A DNA stretch of 64,000 nt, from the NCBI RefSeq assembly GCF_008630535.1, contig NZ_VWPH01000017.1, positions 62,001 to 126,000 of the forward strand. Reading direction: 5' to 3'. The stretch is from Saccharopolyspora hirsuta. Lineage in GTDB: Bacteria > Actinomycetota > Actinomycetes > Mycobacteriales > Pseudonocardiaceae. Shown here piece after piece: positions 62,965 through 64,000 of this stretch. How positions within the stretch are numbered: the stretch's first letter is position 1; every line of letters begins with the position of its first letter. Below the pieces are notes generated by a model, which searched no databases, was not told where the DNA came from, and saw nothing but the letters and a program-made list of their open reading frames with translations. The position numbers and the translations under genes are program-made.

Positions 62965-63720
62965 TCAGTGGGTGAGGATCTTGCCGAGGAAGTCCTTGGC
63001 GCGGTCGCTCTTCGGGTGGTCGAAGAACGCGTCCGGCTCGGCGTCCTCGACCACCTCGCCGTCGGCCATGAACAGCACCCGGTGCGCGGCCCGGCGCGCG
63101 AAGCCCATCTCGTGCGTGACGACCAGCATGGTCATGCCCTCGGCGGCGAGGTCGGTCATGACGTCCAGCACCTCGTTGACCATCTCCGGGTCCAGCGCCG
63201 AGGTCGGCTCGTCGAACAGCATCACCTTCGGCTTCATCGCCAGCGCCCGCGCGATCGCGACGCGCTGCTGCTGGCCGCCGGAGAGCTGCGCCGGGTACTT
63301 CTCGGCCTGGTTGGCGATGCCGACCCGCTCCAGCAGCTGCAGGGCGGTGTCCCGCGCCGCGTCCTTGCTCTGCTTGCGGACCTTGACCGGCCCCAGCGTG
63401 ACGTTCTCCAGGATCGTCTTGTGCGCGAAGAGGTTGAACTGCTGGAACACCATGCCGACGTCGGCGCGCAGCTCGGCCAGCGCCCGGCCCTCGGCGGGCA
63501 GCGGGACCCCGTCGATCTCGATGCGACCCGAGTTGATCGGCTCCAGCCGGTTGATCGCCCGGCACAGCGTCGACTTGCCGGAACCGGAGGGGCCGAGGAC
63601 CACCACGACCTGCCCGCGGGGGACTTCCAGGTCGATCTCCCGCAGCACGTGCAAGGAACCGAAGTACTTGTCGACCGCGGACATCCGGATCATCGGAGTG
63701 TCCGTGGAAGCTGCGGTCAT
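62965..63720 (-). CDS. gluA: Glutamate ABC transporter ATPase GluA
   Basis: 251 residues. Walker A GPSGSGKS, signature LSGGQQQR, Walker [13 protein letters not shown] and H-loop VTHEM are all intact. CAGGAG 6 nt upstream of the ATG at 63720 decides this start over the one at 63741. It heads the gluABCD operon; its promoter must lie in the 215 bp shared with miaB. Confidence 0.95.
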   Translation of the reverse strand: MTAASTDTPMIRMSAVDKYFGSLHVLREIDLEVPRGQVVVVLGPSGSGKSTLCRAINRLEPINSGRIEIDGVPLPAEGRALAELRADVGMVFQQFNLFAHKTILENVTLGPVKVRKQSKDAARDTALQLLERVGIANQAEKYPAQLSGGQQQRVAIARALAMKPKVMLFDEPTSALDPEMVNEVLDVMTDLAAEGMTMLVVTHEMGFARRAAHRVLFMADGEVVEDAEPDAFFDHPKSDRAKDFLGKILTH

Positions 63721-63935
63721 GCGAACTCCTGAACGCATCAAAGTGGATTCGTTGGCCGAAACCTAAGCCTCATTCGGGGGATAGTCCAGACGGAACGGAC
63801 CAAGCGATGTTGCAACTAGGTTACGCTCCGCAGTCGCTTTTCGTGGGTGATCACTGACGCTCGGTAGTCGAACCGGGCAGGGCGTGCGCGCCGGGCGGGT
63901 GAATCCGCGATCTGACCAGGCGCTACCGTGGAACG

Positions 63936-64000
63936 GTGAGCACGAGGACGTACGAGATCCGCACCTTCGGCTGCCAGATGAACGTGCACGATTCGGAGCG
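63936..64000 (+). CDS. miaB: tRNA-2-methylthio-N6-dimethylallyladenosine synthase, N-terminal start (3' truncated by window edge)
   Basis: Only 21 codons are visible from GTG 63936: [27 protein letters not shown] is the start of the UPF0004 domain of methylthiotransferases, with the first cluster-binding Cys. Its place beside gluABCD and recA-recX is usual for actinomycetes, so MiaB rather than another methylthiotransferase is most likely. Confidence 0.88.
   Translation, partial: MSTRTYEIRTFGCQMNVHDSE

Overview
The window is about 64 kb of very GC-rich DNA with dense, often overlapping genes, GTG and TTG starts and GC-rich hairpin terminators. It comes from an actinomycete. Gene order and content point to the Pseudonocardiales, most likely Saccharopolyspora or a close relative (inference: mycothiol-type and F420-type enzyme families, a PPi-type phosphofructokinase as in Amycolatopsis, DUF3046 beside recA). 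No plasmid or phage backbone, rRNA, tRNA or CRISPR array is visible.

0-34.6 kb is mostly conserved backbone. Many genes match, in roughly the same order, the Mycobacterium tuberculosis Rv2171-Rv2191 neighbourhood: a DnaQ-UvrC-type nuclease (280-1998), an NlpC/P60 endopeptidase (3829-4872), a fatty acyl-CoA ligase (6682-8490), the SRPBCC / ArsA-type ATPase / Cys-rich protein / ROK kinase operon (9574-12542), an acyltransferase (14110-14859), RNase AS (14906-15406), class II DAHP synthase (19119-20507), a PknL-like kinase divergent from an Rv2175c-like wHTH protein (23945-26465), an alpha-1,6-mannosyltransferase (22227-23786), a polyprenyl diphosphate synthase with a phytoene desaturase (26688-29281), MetF (29588-30466) and an LppM-like lipoprotein (30475-31143). 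Insertions into this backbone include a phosphofructokinase with the PPi signature (15699-16736), an MFS transporter and an Asp/Glu racemase/LysR pair.

34.6-37.7 kb holds a three-gene block (HEPN-domain protein, DinB-fold mycothiol-type enzyme, GNAT acetyltransferase) behind two abutting, nearly perfect LexA/SOS boxes. It is followed by a 0.7 kb gene-free stretch of 80-bp tandem repeats and small palindromes. 37.7-47.3 kb carries an Lhr-type helicase divergent from a membrane-anchored Hsp70-like protein, then DUF3046, DUF4383, recA (with its own SOS box) and recX.

47.3-60.4 kb looks like an accessory block inserted between recX and the glutamate ABC transporter operon. It contains a cysteine hydrolase, a HAD phosphatase, two separate flavin monooxygenase/TetR divergent pairs with clear palindromic operators, a broken acetyltransferase, a secreted polysaccharide deacetylase, the Entner-Doudoroff genes edd and eda, a solute-binding lipoprotein lacking one lobe, and an MFS exporter. 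60.4-63.7 kb is gluDCBA on the minus strand with an intercistronic hairpin between gluB and gluC. The window ends in the first codons of miaB.

Three families of intergenic inverted repeats run through the window: a 120-250 bp element in four copies whose 8-bp stem covaries between copies, terminator-like hairpins with a shared CGTGAG clamp, and 20-bp palindromes of the type GCGATTTCnnnnGAAATCGC.
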